DNA from: an uncultured Clostridia bacterium
GTDB lineage: Bacteria; Bacillota; Clostridia; Oscillospirales; CAG-382
DNA length: 12,798 nt
Assembly (NCBI GenBank): GCA_947627335.1
Contig: CANQVQ010000046.1
Span: 1-12,798, forward strand
Direction of reading: 5' to 3'
The notes below the pieces were generated by a model. That model ran no database searches. It was given only the letters and a program-made list of their open reading frames with translations, and had not been told where the DNA came from. Made by a program: the position numbers and the translations under genes. Shown here piece after piece: positions 1 to 7,350 of this stretch. Every line of letters starts with the position of its first letter. Position 1 is the stretch's first letter.

Positions 1-1449
1 CGTGATGGTATCCACGTCCTGCGTCGTCATCTTCTCCTTGACGACCTTGTCCATGCGGGAGAAGCCGATGCGGAGCTGGTTGAGCAGCAGCTCGCCCACG
101 GCGCGAATGCGGCGGTTGCCGAGGTGGTCGATGTCGTCGACCGAACCGACCCCGTGGGACAGGGCGAAGAGGTAGTTGACCGAGGCGAACACGTCCTGGA
201 TCGTGACCGTCGGCGGGATCAGCTCGTTCCGACGCTTGTCGATCGCTTCCCGGAGCGCATCGCGGTCGTCCGTGCCGACCTCGCGCAGGATCTCCAGAAG
301 CACGTCAAGGCAGACGGCTTCGTCCAGCCCCAGTTCCGCGTCCGGGATCCCGGTCAGCCCTTCGGCGCGCACCATGCGGTTGGTGAACACCTTCACCTCG
401 ACCTCCTGGTTCTCCTCCTCGACGAGGATGGACGCCTCGCACACGCCGGCACGCTCGATCGCCTCCGCGTCGCTTCGGGTCAGCTTCCTGCCGGCTTCGC
501 AGACGACCTCGCCGGTCAGCGGGGACACCGCGTCCTTCGCGAGCACATACCCGGTAATGCGGCGAGCGATGGAGAGCTTCTTATTGAATTTATATCTGCC
601 GACGGCGGAAATGTCGTAACGCTTCTCGTCGAAGAACAGGTTGTTCAGAAGGGTCTGCGCGGACTCGAGGATCGGCGGTTCGCCCGGGCGGAGCTTTTTA
701 TAGATCTCCTTGAGCGCCTCGTCCGTCGGATTGGTGGCGTCCCCGAGCATCTGAACGCGTTCGACCTCGGCGTTGATGGTATCCCGCTCAAACGTCTCGC
801 GGAGCATGGGTTCGTCGCCGAACTTTTCAAGGATCTGTTCGTCGGTCCCCAGTCCGAACGCACGAAGCAGGATCGTGACCGGCATCTTGCGGTTCTTATC
901 GATCCGGACGTAGAACACGCCGGACGCGTCCGTTTCGTACTCCAGCCATGCCCCGCGATAGGGAATGACCGTAGCGGCGAAGAGGTGGTTGCCCGCCTTG
1001 TCGCCGGTCATGCTGTAATAGATGCCGGGGGAACGGACCACCTGCGAAACCACGACGCGCTCCGCGCCGTTGATGACGAACGTGCCGGACGGGGTCATGA
1101 CCGGGAAATCGCCCATGTAAATTTCCTGCTCCTTGACCTCCCCGGTCGACCGATTGGTCAGCCGGACCGTCACGCGGAACGGAGAAGCGTAGTTCAGATC
1201 CCGCTCCTTGCATTCCTCGATCGTGTACTTCGGCGGATCGCTCAGCGAGTAATCGATGAACTCGATCACCAAATTGCCCGAATAATCCATCATCGGCGAG
1301 ATGTCCTTGAGGACCGTAGCGATGCCCTTGGTTCGGAAATCCTCAAAGGACTTTTTCTGCACCTCGATCAGATTCGGCATCTCGATGACTTCATCGATCC
1401 GGGAAAAGGACAATCTCTTCGTCTTGCCGAGCGTCTGTTCATGTACCAT
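1..1449 (-). CDS. rpoB: DNA-directed RNA polymerase subunit beta (N-terminal 483 residues, cut by window edge)
   Basis: Beta subunit of RNA polymerase, which with beta-prime forms the catalytic cleft for transcription. The reading frame is open for exactly 483 codons from ATG at 1449 to the window edge. Seen in the translation: SFSRIDEVIEMPNLIEVQKK (about residues 14-33), the DISPMMDYSGNL and FIDYSLSDPPKY segments (about 49-75), NGAERVVVSQVVRSPG (about 127-142, which contains the N-terminal rifampicin site), VIPYRGAWLEYE (about 161-172), and GNRRIRAVGELLLNQLRIGF just before the edge. The visible part stops roughly 15-30 residues before the main rifampicin-resistance region. The start is secure, because an in-frame TGA lies only four codons upstream (1459-1461) and no ATG, GTG or TTG lies between. 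The best Shine-Dalgarno match, GGAG at 1462-1465, is 12 nt from the ATG, which is long for such a highly expressed gene. rpoC would be expected beyond the left edge. rplJ and rplL are not upstream. Confidence 0.98.
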   Translation of the reverse strand, partial: MVHEQTLGKTKRLSFSRIDEVIEMPNLIEVQKKSFEDFRTKGIATVLKDISPMMDYSGNLVIEFIDYSLSDPPKYTIEECKERDLNYASPFRVTVRLTNRSTGEVKEQEIYMGDFPVMTPSGTFVINGAERVVVSQVVRSPGIYYSMTGDKAGNHLFAATVIPYRGAWLEYETDASGVFYVRIDKNRKMPVTILLRAFGLGTDEQILEKFGDEPMLRETFERDTINAEVERVQMLGDATNPTDEALKEIYKKLRPGEPPILESAQTLLNNLFFDEKRYDISAVGRYKFNKKLSIARRITGYVLAKDAVSPLTGEVVCEAGRKLTRSDAEAIERAGVCEASILVEEENQEVEVKVFTNRMVRAEGLTGIPDAELGLDEAVCLDVLLEILREVGTDDRDALREAIDKRRNELIPPTVTIQDVFASVNYLFALSHGVGSVDDIDHLGNRRIRAVGELLLNQLRIGFSRMDKVVKEKMTTQDVDTIT

Positions 1450-1516
1450 TCCGCTTATTCACTCCATTTCTTTTGTTGCCGCACGCGTTCCGTTCCTGTG
1501 AAAACCGCAAAATCTT

Positions 1517-1550
1517 GTGGGAAGTTCCACGCTTGCCCACCAAAAGTGGG
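1517..1550 (-). promoter_or_regulatory. Possible alternating hairpins in the rpoB leader
   Basis: In the minus-strand transcript a CCCAC/GTGGG hairpin (1546-1550 with 1536-1540, 5-nt loop) is followed by a GTGG/CCAC hairpin (1527-1530 with 1517-1520, 6-nt loop). The GTGGG at 1536-1540 could instead pair with the CCCAC at 1517-1521, so the two folds exclude each other. Such an arrangement can serve as an RNA switch or stabilise the 5' end. The stems are short (4-5 bp), and no U-tract follows either hairpin, so a classical terminator is not seen. Function is inference only. Confidence 0.3.
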
Positions 1551-1629
1551 GTTTAGGCGGGATTTTCACACAAGGCGATTTGCACCCATTCTCATTTTTG
1601 CATACTTCTGTATTGTAGCGCAGTATGAT

Positions 1630-1658
1630 ATATTATCACAATTTCCACGGCTTGTCAA
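1630..1658 (-). promoter_or_regulatory. SigmaA-type promoter for rpoB
   Basis: On the minus strand a perfect TTGACA (1653-1658) is separated by 17 bp from TAATAT (1630-1635). The bases just before the -10 read TGA, giving a TGn extended -10. Upstream of the -35 lie A- and T-runs (about 1661-1684) that could act as an UP-like element. Predicted transcription starts near 1623, giving a leader of about 170 nt before the rpoB ATG. This is the strongest promoter match I see in the window, and it fits a housekeeping gene that needs high expression. Confidence 0.88.
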
Positions 1659-1726
1659 GAGTTTTTCGCAAAAAAGAGGAAAAATCTGCGCAAAAGTCCG
1701 CTTTCGACCGCCTTTTCCGAATTTTT

Positions 1727-1746
1727 TGCGGCAATTTTGCCCCGCA
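1727..1746 (+). promoter_or_regulatory. Imperfect palindrome upstream of the galactokinase-homologue promoter
   Basis: TGCGGCAA (1727-1734) is mirrored by TTGCCCCGCA (1737-1746), with a two-base insertion in the right arm. The core, GGCAATTTTGCC (1730-1741), is palindromic except for its centre. It ends 3 bp before the proposed -35 box, a position where a repressor or activator could act. No regulator gene is in the window, so this is only a candidate operator. Confidence 0.25.
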
Positions 1747-1749
1747 CGA

Positions 1750-1778
1750 TTGCATTTCGCGAAAAAATGTGGTACACT
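1750..1778 (+). promoter_or_regulatory. SigmaA-type promoter for the galactokinase homologue and hydrolase genes
   Basis: TTGCAT (1750-1755) and TACACT (1773-1778) are separated by 17 bp, and the -10 is preceded by TGG, a TGn extended -10 motif. Transcription would start near 1785, about 30 nt before the ATG at 1818. This is weaker than the rpoB promoter facing the other way but well placed. It would drive the two-gene transcript up to the terminator at 3861-3897. Confidence 0.65.
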
Positions 1779-1817
1779 ATGCGGGTAAAACGGAAAAAAG
1801 AAAAGGAAACACTGCTT

Positions 1818-3035
1818 ATGCTGGCTACCGAACTGGAATCCGCCGTCTCCGGCGGCTCGCTCGACACCGCGTTCTCCGCCCTCTACCGCGACCCCGCGCA
1901 GGCGCGCAAGCGCTGGACCAACCTATTGCGGACCTTCCGCGAACGCTACGGCGACCGCGAAGTCCTGCTCGTCTCCGTCCCCGGGCGGACGGAAATCTCC
2001 GGCAACCACACCGACCACAACAACGGCTGCGTGCTGGCCGCCTCGGTGGACCTCGACGTCATGGACGTCGTAGATCTCTCCGATCTGGACCCGGAAACCG
2101 TCAAAAAAGGCACGTCCGCGTCCCTGATCGCGGGGGTCTGCGACGCGTTCCGCAGGGAAGGGCTTTCGTTCGGCGGATTCGTCGCCTGCACGACCAGCGG
2201 CGTCCTGCCCGGCTCCGGGCTTTCCTCGTCCGCCGCATTCGAGGTGCTTTGCGGGAAACTGCTTTCCGAATTATATAACGGCGGGAAGGTCCCGGCGATG
2301 CGCTTGGCGAAAGCGGGACAGTGCGCGGAGAACCTGTTCTTCGGCAAGCCCTGCGGACTGATGGACCAGGCGGCCTGCGCCTGCGGCGGATTCCTGTACA
2401 TCGACTTCGCCGACCCCGCGAACCCCTTGACCGAAAAGCTGTCCTTCGACCCGGAGCGAGAGGGGTACACCTTCTGCATCGTCAATACCGGCGGCAGCCA
2501 CGTCGACCTGACCGCGGATTACGCGGCGGTCCCGGCGGAAATGCGTGCCGTCGCGGGGGCGCTCGGCAAGCGGGTGCTGCGGGAATGCGACGAAACCGCC
2601 CTCCTGTCCCGCCTGCCCGCCGTCCGTGCGTCCGTCGGGGACCGCGCCGTCCTGCGCGCCCTGCACTTCTTCGCCGAAAACCGTCGGGTCGGGCTGCAGC
2701 GGGAAGCGCTCAAGAACGGCGACGGAAAGACTTTTCTCCGGCTCGTGACCGAGTCCGGCAGGTCCTCGTTCATGTACTTACAGAACGTCTACGCGCCCGG
2801 AAATCCCGCCGAGCAGGGCATTTCGCTCGCGCTCGCGCTTTCCGAACGGTTCGGGGCGGTCTGCCGGGTACACGGCGGCGGATTCGCCGGGACCGTTCAG
2901 GCGTACGTCCCGACCGAATTGGCGCACGCCTACCGCGAAACGGTCGAAGGGGTGTTCGGGACCGGGTCCTGTATGCTGCTGCGCGTCCGTCCGTTCGGCG
3001 CCGTCGCCGTCACGGCGGCAGGGGTGCGCGAATGA
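1818..3035 (+). CDS. Galactokinase-family GHMP sugar kinase
   Basis: ATP-dependent small-molecule kinase of the GHMP superfamily, most like galactokinase (the Leloir-pathway enzyme making galactose 1-phosphate); 405 residues, near the usual length. Visible motifs are the N-terminal sugar-binding signature GRTEISGNHTDHNNG (56-70), the phosphate-binding loop GVLPGSGLSSSAA (128-140), GLMDQ with the expected catalytic Asp (D183), ADY (233-235) at the conserved sugar-contact Tyr, and the third GHMP motif VHGGGFAGT (351-359). The usual GEHTDY reads GNHTDH here, so a Glu that contacts the sugar in characterised galactokinases is Asn, and galactose may not be the substrate. ATG at 1818 is chosen because AAGGA (1803-1807) precedes it at good spacing and the predicted transcript start near 1785 excludes the longer TTG-initiated frame from 1737. 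No galT or galE is adjacent. The family call is firm, the substrate is not. Confidence 0.85.
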   Translation: MLATELESAVSGGSLDTAFSALYRDPAQARKRWTNLLRTFRERYGDREVLLVSVPGRTEISGNHTDHNNGCVLAASVDLDVMDVVDLSDLDPETVKKGTSASLIAGVCDAFRREGLSFGGFVACTTSGVLPGSGLSSSAAFEVLCGKLLSELYNGGKVPAMRLAKAGQCAENLFFGKPCGLMDQAACACGGFLYIDFADPANPLTEKLSFDPEREGYTFCIVNTGGSHVDLTADYAAVPAEMRAVAGALGKRVLRECDETALLSRLPAVRASVGDRAVLRALHFFAENRRVGLQREALKNGDGKTFLRLVTESGRSSFMYLQNVYAPGNPAEQGISLALALSERFGAVCRVHGGGFAGTVQAYVPTELAHAYRETVEGVFGTGSCMLLRVRPFGAVAVTAAGVRE

Positions 3036-3068
3036 ACGGTTTTTCCCTGTCCTTTCGGTGGGCGCCGT

Positions 3069-3845
3069 ATGCAGGCTGAGATCTTCATGCTGTTCTCCTC
3101 GTCGAAGGGGAACAGTTGTCTGGTCCGAAACGGGCGGGACGTGTTCCTTATCGACGCCGGGACGTCCGCGAAACGGATCGAAGCCGCGCTCCGCTGCGTC
3201 GGGACCGAACCGACCGAACTGCAGGCGGTCTTTCTGACCCACGAGCACGCCGATCACATCGCCGCCCTCAACCAGCTCTGCAAGCGCTACGGTCTGCCGG
3301 TCTACGCGCCCGTCGGCTGCGCCGAAACGCTTGCGGCGCTCTGCCCGGACGCCCTGCCGTTCCTGCGCCCGTTCGCGCCGGGAAGCGTGCTTTCGCTCGA
3401 ACGCACGCGGCTCTATGCCGTTCAGACCCCGCACGACGCCGCCGGTTCCGTCGGCTATCGGATCGACCTTTCCGGCGACCTGTTCGGCTACTTCACCGAC
3501 CTCGGACGGCTGACCCCGTCCGTCGTGCGTGCGATCTCCGGCTGCCGCCGGGTGGTCATCGAATCCAACCACGACGTGCAGATGCTGCAAAGCGGTCCCT
3601 ACCCGGAACCGCTCAAGCGACGCATTCTCGGCAAATTCGGGCACCTCTCGAACGCCGACTGCGCTTCCCTCCTGCCGCATCTGCCCGCCTACGGCACCCG
3701 ACGCATCCTGCTCGCGCACCTGTCCGAGCACAACAATACCCCCGCCCTCGCCTACGAGGAGAGCGCCGCCCGCCTGCGGGAGCCGCTGTCCGCCGGAGAG
3801 GTGACGCTCGCCGTCGCCGCCCCGTCCTGCGCCGTGGAGCTGTGA
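3069..3845 (+). CDS. YycJ/WalJ-like metallo-beta-lactamase-fold hydrolase
   Basis: Cytoplasmic metallo-beta-lactamase-fold protein of the YycJ/WalJ type, 258 residues, close to the family's usual length. Visible are MLFSSSKGNSCLV at the N-terminus, the metal-binding motif THEHADH (57-63), further likely metal or active-site residues H122 (TPHDAAG) and D144 (FTDLGR), and the family blocks IESNHD (164-169), GHLSN (191-195) and LAHLSEHNNTP (215-225). From memory, relatives lie beside the walRK two-component system, and the Bacillus anthracis protein was reported as a 5'-3' DNA exonuclease linked to mismatch repair. Here walRK is absent, and the gene follows the sugar kinase by 33 nt with no terminator between them, so they are probably cotranscribed. 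GGTGGG at 3057-3062 supports the ATG at 3069; the internal ATG at residue 7 is an alternative. There is no signal peptide or membrane segment. Confidence 0.88.
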   Translation: MQAEIFMLFSSSKGNSCLVRNGRDVFLIDAGTSAKRIEAALRCVGTEPTELQAVFLTHEHADHIAALNQLCKRYGLPVYAPVGCAETLAALCPDALPFLRPFAPGSVLSLERTRLYAVQTPHDAAGSVGYRIDLSGDLFGYFTDLGRLTPSVVRAISGCRRVVIESNHDVQMLQSGPYPEPLKRRILGKFGHLSNADCASLLPHLPAYGTRRILLAHLSEHNNTPALAYEESAARLREPLSAGEVTLAVAAPSCAVEL

Positions 3846-3860
3846 GCAACCGAAAACGGC

Positions 3861-3897
3861 GCCCCCGACACGTTTTTTCCGCGCCGGGGGCCTTTTT
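3861..3897 (+). terminator. Rho-independent terminator between convergent genes
   Basis: GCCCCCG (3861-3867) pairs perfectly with CGGGGGC (3885-3891) around a 17-nt loop, followed by a five-T run (3893-3897). It begins 16 nt after the hydrolase stop codon and lies 2 nt from the addA stop codon on the opposite strand. Read on the minus strand, the same hairpin is followed by GCCGTTTT, a weak U-tract, so it may also slow or stop addA transcription. An alternative GGCGC/GCGCC pairing (3858-3862 with 3881-3885) is possible. Confidence 0.85.
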
Positions 3898-3899
3898 CG

Positions 3900-6800
3900 C
3901 TATACTTCCCGGTCGAGGTAGAACGACCACAGCAGCGTCTCCCGCACCGGTCGCCCGGTCATACGTTCGACCGCCCTGCGGTAACATTCCAACTGTAACG
4001 CGTGCTTCTTTCGCAGCAGCGCGCCGTCCGAAATGCGGTCGGTCTTGTAATCGACGACGGTCATGCTGCCGTCCGCTTCGGCGAAAAAGCAGTCGATGAC
4101 CCCCTGCAGCAGCACGTCCTCTCCCTCGTCCCCGCCGAGCAGCGTCGCGGGGACCCGAACGGAGAAGCGCTGCTCGCGGTAGACCGCGCTGCTTGCGCGG
4201 ATCCGGGCGTACAGGCTGCTGCGGAAGAACCGCTCCAGCCCGTTCTCGTCGAGCAGGGAAAGTTGTTCCTCGCGCAGCATACGGGCCGCCCGCAGGCGTT
4301 CCACCTCGGCGTGTACGCCGTTTTTCTCCACATTTTCCCAACGGCAGAACTGCAGGAACACATGGTTGGCCGTCCCGGCGTCCGCCGCCGTTCCGCCGAC
4401 GGTCCCGCCGATGAAGGACGGCGTGCGAAGCAGCGACGACGCGCCGTATTCCACGACGGCGCCCCGTCGGAACGTCCCTTCCTTGAGCGCGGAGACGGAA
4501 ACCTTCGCCGGAAGGTCGCTGTCGCGGAACGGGTAGGCGAACCGCACCGCCCGGATCGCTTCCGGGGTGAGGAAGGACGGTTCCGCCGGGACTTCCGTCG
4601 GTTCGGGCGGAGGCGCGACCGCTTCTTCCGCCCGATTTTCCGCCGTTTCGGGTAGCATCCGCAGGACCCGGCAGTCCGGCTCCTGCTCGGACAGCACCGC
4701 GTTCATCACGATGTCGAGCACACTGCGCGGGGAACGCCGATGAAAGTCGCCGTCAAGGTCGCTCCGTTTGCACTTGCCGACCAGGTACAGCCGCTCCCGC
4801 GCACGGGTGCAGGCGACGTACAGTTTGCGCAGTTCCTCGCCGTACGCCGCGTCCCGCTCCGCCATCGACGCGTAACTGTTCAGCAGGGTCTCCCGCTCGG
4901 TCAGCCGCTCCGGGTCCCGCAGCCGAAAGAAGATCCCGTCCTTGCGAAGCAGCGTGTACGACTTCTGCGTATGCCTGCCGAACAGGTCCCGCTCGCAGTC
5001 GCACAGGAACACCGTCTCGTATTCAAGCCCTTTCGATTTGTGGATCGACGTCAGCAGGACGCAGTCCTCGTCGCCGCCGTCCTCCCCGCCGGACGGATCG
5101 AGTTGACGCTCCTCCGACGCACGCAGGTAGGAAAGAAACCCGGAAAGCCCCTTGTATCCGCCGGACTCGAATCTGCGGGCGAAGTCGAACAGCAGCAGCA
5201 GACCGTTCCGCTCCCGCCGATTGCAAAGGGACAGCAGCCCGTACCGCGTATACAGCTCCCAAAGGAAGGCGTGGCAGGGCATTCCCTCCGCGGACAGGCG
5301 CATTCGGTCGAGGTTCGCGAGGAATCCGGCGCACTTTTCGGGAAGCCCCTCCGCAAGCGCACCGCCGCCCTCCGCCGCATACCGCAGCGCACGGCACAGC
5401 GGACCCGATTCCCGCATCGCACAGCGGACCGCGTAGACCTCCCCGGCGGAAAATCCGCCGACCGGACTGCGCAGCATGGCAAAGAGCGAAACGTCGTCCG
5501 TCGGATCGTCGACGGCCCGCAGCATCGCGACGGCGAGCAGGATCTCCGGGCGGTCGAAGAAGGGGTTTTCCGTCGTGACGCGGCAGGGGATCCCCCGCTC
5601 CCGCAGGGCTTTCTCATAGACCGCCGTATGTCCCTTCAACGCGCTGAAAAGCAGCACGACGTCCCGGTAACGGTACGGGACCGGTCCGTCCGGCGTTTCC
5701 CGCCGCCCGTCCGAGAGCAGGCGGACGATCTCGTCGGCGATGAACGCCGCTTCCCGCTCCTGCGCGAGGGATGCGTCCTTTTCGTACGGGGCGACGGCGA
5801 CGGTCACGGGATACGGCTCGGCGTCCGTATCCTTGGCGAAAACCAGTTCCTCCCCCCGATATTCCCGCTCGTACGCGGTCCCGACGGTCGCGACGCGGAA
5901 AAGCATATTGACGAACCGCACGATCCGCTCCCCGCACCGAAAATTATCCCGCAGGAACACACGCGCCTGCGTCGCGTTCGGGTCGTTTTTTGCGTCTTCG
6001 TAGTCCGCGAACCGATCCTTGTAGTCCAAGAAGATGTCCGGGTACGCGTTGCGGAATCGGTAGATGGACTGCTTGACGTCCCCGACCATGAAGCGGTTCC
6101 TCCCGTCCGAAAGCAGGGAGAAAAGCCGATCCTGAAGCGGGGAAACGTCCTGGTATTCGTCGATGTAGATCTCCCGGATCTGCCGACGCATGGCGAGGCA
6201 GAACGGCGTCGGCTCCCCGTCCTTTTCGAGCAGCTGCAGCAGGAAATGCGGGGCGTCCGCAAAGTCGATGACGCCGCGCTCCCGCTTGAGCGCCGCGTAG
6301 CGCCCGTCGAATTCCCGCAGGAATTCCAGCATCGCGTCGATCACCCGCCCGGTCTTTTCAAACTGCTCCGCCGCGTCCGCCGGTTCGGCGAGGAAGGGCG
6401 AGACCGCATCGGTAAGCCCGTCTTTCAGCTCGGCACGGGCGGTTTTGTACCGTTCCCGATCCGCCGCGGACAGTTTTCCGCCCTGCATGGACGGCACGCC
6501 CGCGGTGCAGAATGCCTTTGCCGCCGCCGCAAAGACCGCGTATGACCGCTTCGCCGCGTCGTACAGCAGACGCGCCTGCGCCCGCAGGTATTCCGCCGCC
6601 TTCCCGTTCGGCGAACCGTCCGCCCCCGCGAGGAAAACGCACAGTTCGTCCGCTTCGTCCGAAAGCGCTTCCAGACGGCGCAGCAGCAGTTCCCGCAGGG
6701 AATTCCCCACGGCGGTCTCAAACACGTCCCCCCCGCCGGAAAGCCGTTCCGCGTCCGAAAGCAGGGTCTTTCCCTTCTCCGCAAGCCAGCCGAACGGGTC

Positions 6801-7346
6801 GTCGAACGCCCGCAGGCGACCGTAAAGGTCAAACAGGACCTCGAGCAGTCTGCCGTCCCCCTTCCCGTCCGAAAACGTGTCGCACAGCAGGGCATACGCC
6901 GCCGGTTCCCGCTCGCTGAACGCGTCGGCGGCGTCCTCGAGGGATTCAAACGCGAGCAGTCGCGTCTCCTTTTCGTCGGCCTGACGGAACTTCGGGGACA
7001 GCCCGAGCGCCTGAAAATTCGCACGCACGATCCCGCCGCAGAACGCGTCGATCGTGCTGATCCGTGCGCTCGGCAGCAGGTACAGCTGCGCACGGTACCG
7101 CCGGTCCTGCGGATGCTCCGCCGCAAGGCGGCTGATCGCCTGATACAGTTTTTCTTTCAGGTCCGCCGCGGAAGCGTTCGTAAAGGTCACGATCAGGAAA
7201 TCCATGACCGAGTCCCCGCGCTCGATGCGCTCGATGATCCGCCGGGTCAGCACGGTGGTCTTGCCGCTCCCCGCGCCGGCGGAGACCAGCAGGGTCAGGT
7301 CCCGCGAATCGATCGCATCCCGCTGCGATGTGGTCCAATTCGGCAT
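3900..7346 (-). CDS. addA: ATP-dependent helicase/nuclease subunit A (AddA)
   Basis: Helicase-nuclease subunit of AddAB, the Gram-positive counterpart of RecBCD, which resects DNA double-strand ends for RecA loading. The protein has 1148 residues, slightly shorter than the roughly 1230 of Bacillus AddA. UvrD-type helicase motifs are complete: Walker A SAGAGSGKT (22-30), Ia VTFTNASAADLKEKL (53-67), II DEYQD (396-400), III GDVKQSIYRFR (422-432), IV DNFR (467-470), V TSIHKSKGLEYETVFL (766-781), VI KLYVACTRARERL (841-853). A proline/glutamate-rich linker (about 905-925) leads to a RecB-type nuclease domain with GTANHVFLQF (991-1000), GVID (1082-1085), VVDYKTD (1097-1103) and QLECYRRA (1118-1125), so the nuclease looks active. 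The start is supported by AGGAGG (7356-7361) inside the end of addB, 9 nt from the ATG. It starts 4 nt after the addB stop codon, which suggests coupled translation and a fixed ratio with AddB. Confidence 0.97.
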   Translation of the reverse strand: MPNWTTSQRDAIDSRDLTLLVSAGAGSGKTTVLTRRIIERIERGDSVMDFLIVTFTNASAADLKEKLYQAISRLAAEHPQDRRYRAQLYLLPSARISTIDAFCGGIVRANFQALGLSPKFRQADEKETRLLAFESLEDAADAFSEREPAAYALLCDTFSDGKGDGRLLEVLFDLYGRLRAFDDPFGWLAEKGKTLLSDAERLSGGGDVFETAVGNSLRELLLRRLEALSDEADELCVFLAGADGSPNGKAAEYLRAQARLLYDAAKRSYAVFAAAAKAFCTAGVPSMQGGKLSAADRERYKTARAELKDGLTDAVSPFLAEPADAAEQFEKTGRVIDAMLEFLREFDGRYAALKRERGVIDFADAPHFLLQLLEKDGEPTPFCLAMRRQIREIYIDEYQDVSPLQDRLFSLLSDGRNRFMVGDVKQSIYRFRNAYPDIFLDYKDRFADYEDAKNDPNATQARVFLRDNFRCGERIVRFVNMLFRVATVGTAYEREYRGEELVFAKDTDAEPYPVTVAVAPYEKDASLAQEREAAFIADEIVRLLSDGRRETPDGPVPYRYRDVVLLFSALKGHTAVYEKALRERGIPCRVTTENPFFDRPEILLAVAMLRAVDDPTDDVSLFAMLRSPVGGFSAGEVYAVRCAMRESGPLCRALRYAAEGGGALAEGLPEKCAGFLANLDRMRLSAEGMPCHAFLWELYTRYGLLSLCNRRERNGLLLLFDFARRFESGGYKGLSGFLSYLRASEERQLDPSGGEDGGDEDCVLLTSIHKSKGLEYETVFLCDCERDLFGRHTQKSYTLLRKDGIFFRLRDPERLTERETLLNSYASMAERDAAYGEELRKLYVACTRARERLYLVGKCKRSDLDGDFHRRSPRSVLDIVMNAVLSEQEPDCRVLRMLPETAENRAEEAVAPPPEPTEVPAEPSFLTPEAIRAVRFAYPFRDSDLPAKVSVSALKEGTFRRGAVVEYGASSLLRTPSFIGGTVGGTAADAGTANHVFLQFCRWENVEKNGVHAEVERLRAARMLREEQLSLLDENGLERFFRSSLYARIRASSAVYREQRFSVRVPATLLGGDEGEDVLLQGVIDCFFAEADGSMTVVDYKTDRISDGALLRKKHALQLECYRRAVERMTGRPVRETLLWSFYLDREV

Positions 7347-7350
7347 TCGC

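Larger units (their letters stand above)
1450..1817. other. Divergent intergenic region between rpoB and the galactokinase homologue
   Basis: This is the only stretch over 300 bases without a gene. It is visibly more AT-rich than the flanking genes, with A/T tracts around 1592-1598, 1661-1684 and 1721-1738. It holds one promoter facing each way, a rpoB leader of about 170 nt with two small hairpins, an imperfect palindrome upstream of the plus-strand promoter, and the ribosome sites of both genes. I found no tRNA, no known riboswitch that I can recognise and no convincing small gene. Confidence 0.85.

Noticed and set aside
896..1213. Short minus-strand frames inside rpoB (also 645-863)
   Set aside because: They are out-of-frame shadows of rpoB, whose correct frame is open across the whole region.
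1566..1595. Nine-codon open frame (MRMGANRLV) in the rpoB leader, upstream of the alternating hairpins
   Set aside because: It would fit an attenuation scheme, but I see no Shine-Dalgarno before either ATG and no run of a single regulatory amino acid.
124..1788. 554-codon open frame on the plus strand
   Set aside because: Antisense to rpoB and running on through the intergenic region and both promoters. The rpoB reading is unmistakable.
1737..1817. N-terminal extension of the galactokinase homologue from a TTG
   Set aside because: It begins upstream of the proposed promoter -10 box and has no ribosome site. The ATG at 1818 has one and gives the family-typical length.
3116..4099. 327-codon Arg/Pro-rich frame on the plus strand
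   Set aside because: It is a shifted frame of the hydrolase gene that runs through the terminator. The composition is typical of an out-of-frame reading of GC-rich DNA.
4740..6545. 601-codon open frame on the plus strand
   Set aside because: Codon-aligned antisense to addA, which has all helicase motifs. No ribosome site or family motif supports the plus-strand frame.
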